Positions 6,510 through 7,355 of a stretch of DNA of 7,355 bases are shown here, piece by piece; the stretch's first letter is position 1; every line of letters starts with the position of its first letter. The notes beneath the pieces are model-generated. The model saw only the letters and a program-made list of their open reading frames with translations. It ran no database searches and had not been told where the DNA came from. This DNA is from Bacillota bacterium (GTDB lineage: Bacteria; Bacillota; Clostridia; Peptostreptococcales; Anaerovoracaceae): assembly GCA_016282655.1 (NCBI GenBank), contig JAEELK010000067.1, forward strand, positions 1 through 7,355. The letters run 5' to 3'. The position numbers and the translations under genes are program-made.

Positions 6510-7212
6510 CGAAGACAAGATCCTCGGCGTGATCGGCGGCATGGGTCCCGCCGCGACGCAGCTCTTCTACCGCATGGTGGTGGAGAAGACGGACGCCGTC
6601 CGCGACCAGGAGCACGTGGACATGATCCTCCTGAACCACGCCTCCATGCCGGACCGCACGGAGAGCATCCTGCAGGGCCGCGAGGACGAGGTCTTCCGGC
6701 TGCTGCTCGCGGACGCCCTGAAGCTCCAGGAGCTCGGCGCCTGCGCCATCGCCATCCCCTGCAACACCTCGCACTACTTCGCGGACCGGCTGCAGGCTGA
6801 GCTCGCGATCCCCCTCATCAACATGATCCGCGAGACCGCGCGCGCCGTGGCCGGCAGCAAACGCCAGCCGAAGCGCGTGGGCATCCTGGCCACCGACGGC
6901 ACCGTCAAGGGCGGGCTCTATCACAAAGCCTGCGAGGAAGCCGGGCTGGAGGCGGTGGACCTCTCCCCCGAAAAGCAGAAGATGCTCATGGACATCATCT
7001 ATCTCGGCATCAAGGCCGAGCAGCCCATCGATTACAACGACTTCATCGCCATCGAGGGCGAGCTGGCCTGCAAGGGCTGCCAGGGCGCCATCCTCGGCTG
7101 CACGGAGCTCTCCGTCCTGAAGGAGCGCTACCGCCTGCCGGACTTCTATACGGACGCCATGGCCGTGCTCGCGGAGCGCGCCATCACCGCCTGCGGCCGC
7201 AAGGTCAAATAA
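6499..7212 (+). CDS. racD: Aspartate/glutamate racemase family protein (RacD-type), 237 aa
   Basis: Cofactor-independent racemase of the aspartate/glutamate superfamily, most likely interconverting L- and D-Asp. Visible motifs: VIGGMGPAAT near the N-terminus (residues 11-20), IPCNTSHYF with catalytic Cys88, and LGCTELSVL with catalytic Cys201. Both Cys are present, so a normal two-base racemase is expected. The GCTE signature, rather than GCTH, and the GGMGP opening place it with aspartate racemases and not MurI. There is no signal peptide. The ATG overlaps the last 11 nt of murE, and AGAGGA lies about 6 nt upstream, so expression is coupled. Context (a D-Asp ligase-like gene two genes upstream) supports D-Asp production for a peptidoglycan bridge; this is inference. 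Other superfamily members act on glutamate, hydantoins or maleate, but the motif set and neighbours make these less likely. It is the last gene of the operon, 38 nt before the terminator stem. Confidence 0.9.
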   Translation: MWNSEDKILGVIGGMGPAATQLFYRMVVEKTDAVRDQEHVDMILLNHASMPDRTESILQGREDEVFRLLLADALKLQELGACAIAIPCNTSHYFADRLQAELAIPLINMIRETARAVAGSKRQPKRVGILATDGTVKGGLYHKACEEAGLEAVDLSPEKQKMLMDIIYLGIKAEQPIDYNDFIAIEGELACKGCQGAILGCTELSVLKERYRLPDFYTDAMAVLAERAITACGRKVK

Positions 7213-7250
7213 GGCCTTCGGAACGGCCCCCGCCATCCGACGCAAACGAA

Positions 7251-7285
7251 AAGAGCGCCTGCTGCTGCAGGCGCTCTTCTATTTT
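7251..7285. terminator. Strong bidirectional intrinsic terminator between convergent genes
   Basis: A perfect 12-bp stem (AAGAGCGCCTGC 7251-7262, loop TGCT, GCAGGCGCTCTT 7267-7278) is followed on the plus strand by CTATTTTA and on the minus strand by TTCGTTTG. It lies 38 nt past the racD stop and 29 nt past the stop of the partial minus-strand gene, so it probably ends transcription from both sides. The T-tracts are short, but the stem is long and GC-rich. Confidence 0.85.
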
Positions 7286-7307
7286 ATCTACTTTGTACCG
7301 CGCGGGA

Positions 7308-7355
7308 TCAGTCGTCGTCCTCGTCCTCTTCGTCCCTGCGGACTCCCACGACGCC
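7308..7355 (-). CDS. C-terminal end of an unidentified minus-strand gene with an acidic tail
   Basis: An open minus-strand frame enters from the right edge and ends at TGA (7310-7308). The visible 15 residues are GVVGVRRDEEDEDDD. A poly-acidic C-terminus, a stop just ahead of the hairpin terminator and the convergent geometry suggest a real gene end. There is too little to name it; acidic tails occur in many unrelated proteins. The frame is chosen from the stop position and terminator placement only. Confidence 0.5.
   Translation of the reverse strand, partial: GVVGVRRDEEDEDDD

Noticed and set aside
5007..6542. A 511-codon minus-strand open frame opposite murE
   Set aside because: Same GC3 shadow effect, rich in Ala, Val, Asp, Glu and Gly, without any family motif, while murE on the plus strand is fully supported.
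6499..7212. A second MurI (glutamate racemase)
   Set aside because: It lacks the MurI opening FDSGxGG and the GCTHYP triad; GGMGP and GCTE point to the aspartate racemase group.
6427..7245. A 272-codon minus-strand open frame opposite racD
   Set aside because: Shadow of racD with biased composition and no motifs; it would run through the convergent side of the terminator region.

Overview
The window looks like chromosomal housekeeping DNA from a GC-rich member of the Bacillota (Firmicutes). By eye it is about 60% GC, with strong G/C preference at third codon positions. Shine-Dalgarno sequences are strong (GGAGG/AAGGAG), proteins are low-GC-Gram-positive in character, and nadK sits directly upstream of an RluA-family pseudouridine synthase, as in Bacilli. 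An Erysipelotrichia-like lineage is my best guess for the clade, but it is inference only.

Layout. Two operons diverge from an AT-rich intergenic region at about 2817-2945. Leftward (minus strand): pepF (oligoendopeptidase F), nadK (NAD kinase), then the first 48 codons of an RluA/RluD-type pseudouridine synthase cut by the window edge. Rightward (plus strand): murI (glutamate racemase), a D-aspartate-ligase-like ATP-grasp gene (asl), a MurE-type Mur ligase, and a RacD-type aspartate/glutamate racemase. These four genes are packed tightly: an 18-nt gap, then 0 nt, then an 11-nt overlap. The rightward operon ends at a strong hairpin terminator (about 7251-7285). That terminator is shared with a convergent minus-strand gene, of which only the acidic C-terminal 15 codons are visible at the right edge.

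How the genes work together. The plus-strand operon reads as a peptidoglycan stem-peptide and cross-bridge module. MurI makes D-Glu for stem position 2. The MurE-like ligase adds the position-3 diamino acid; its specificity loop lacks the Arg of meso-DAP enzymes, so Lys or another non-DAP diamino acid is expected. The RacD-type racemase would make D-Asp from L-Asp. The Asl-like ATP-grasp enzyme would attach D-Asp to the side-chain amine of residue 3, as in Enterococcus faecium (Aslfm/Racfm). Finding all four in one transcription unit is the most notable aspect of the window. The components are recognisable families. What deserves a second look is the grouping and the unusual MurE specificity and core motifs, not a wholly unknown system. 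I saw no tRNA or rRNA genes, CRISPR array, insertion sequence or phage features.
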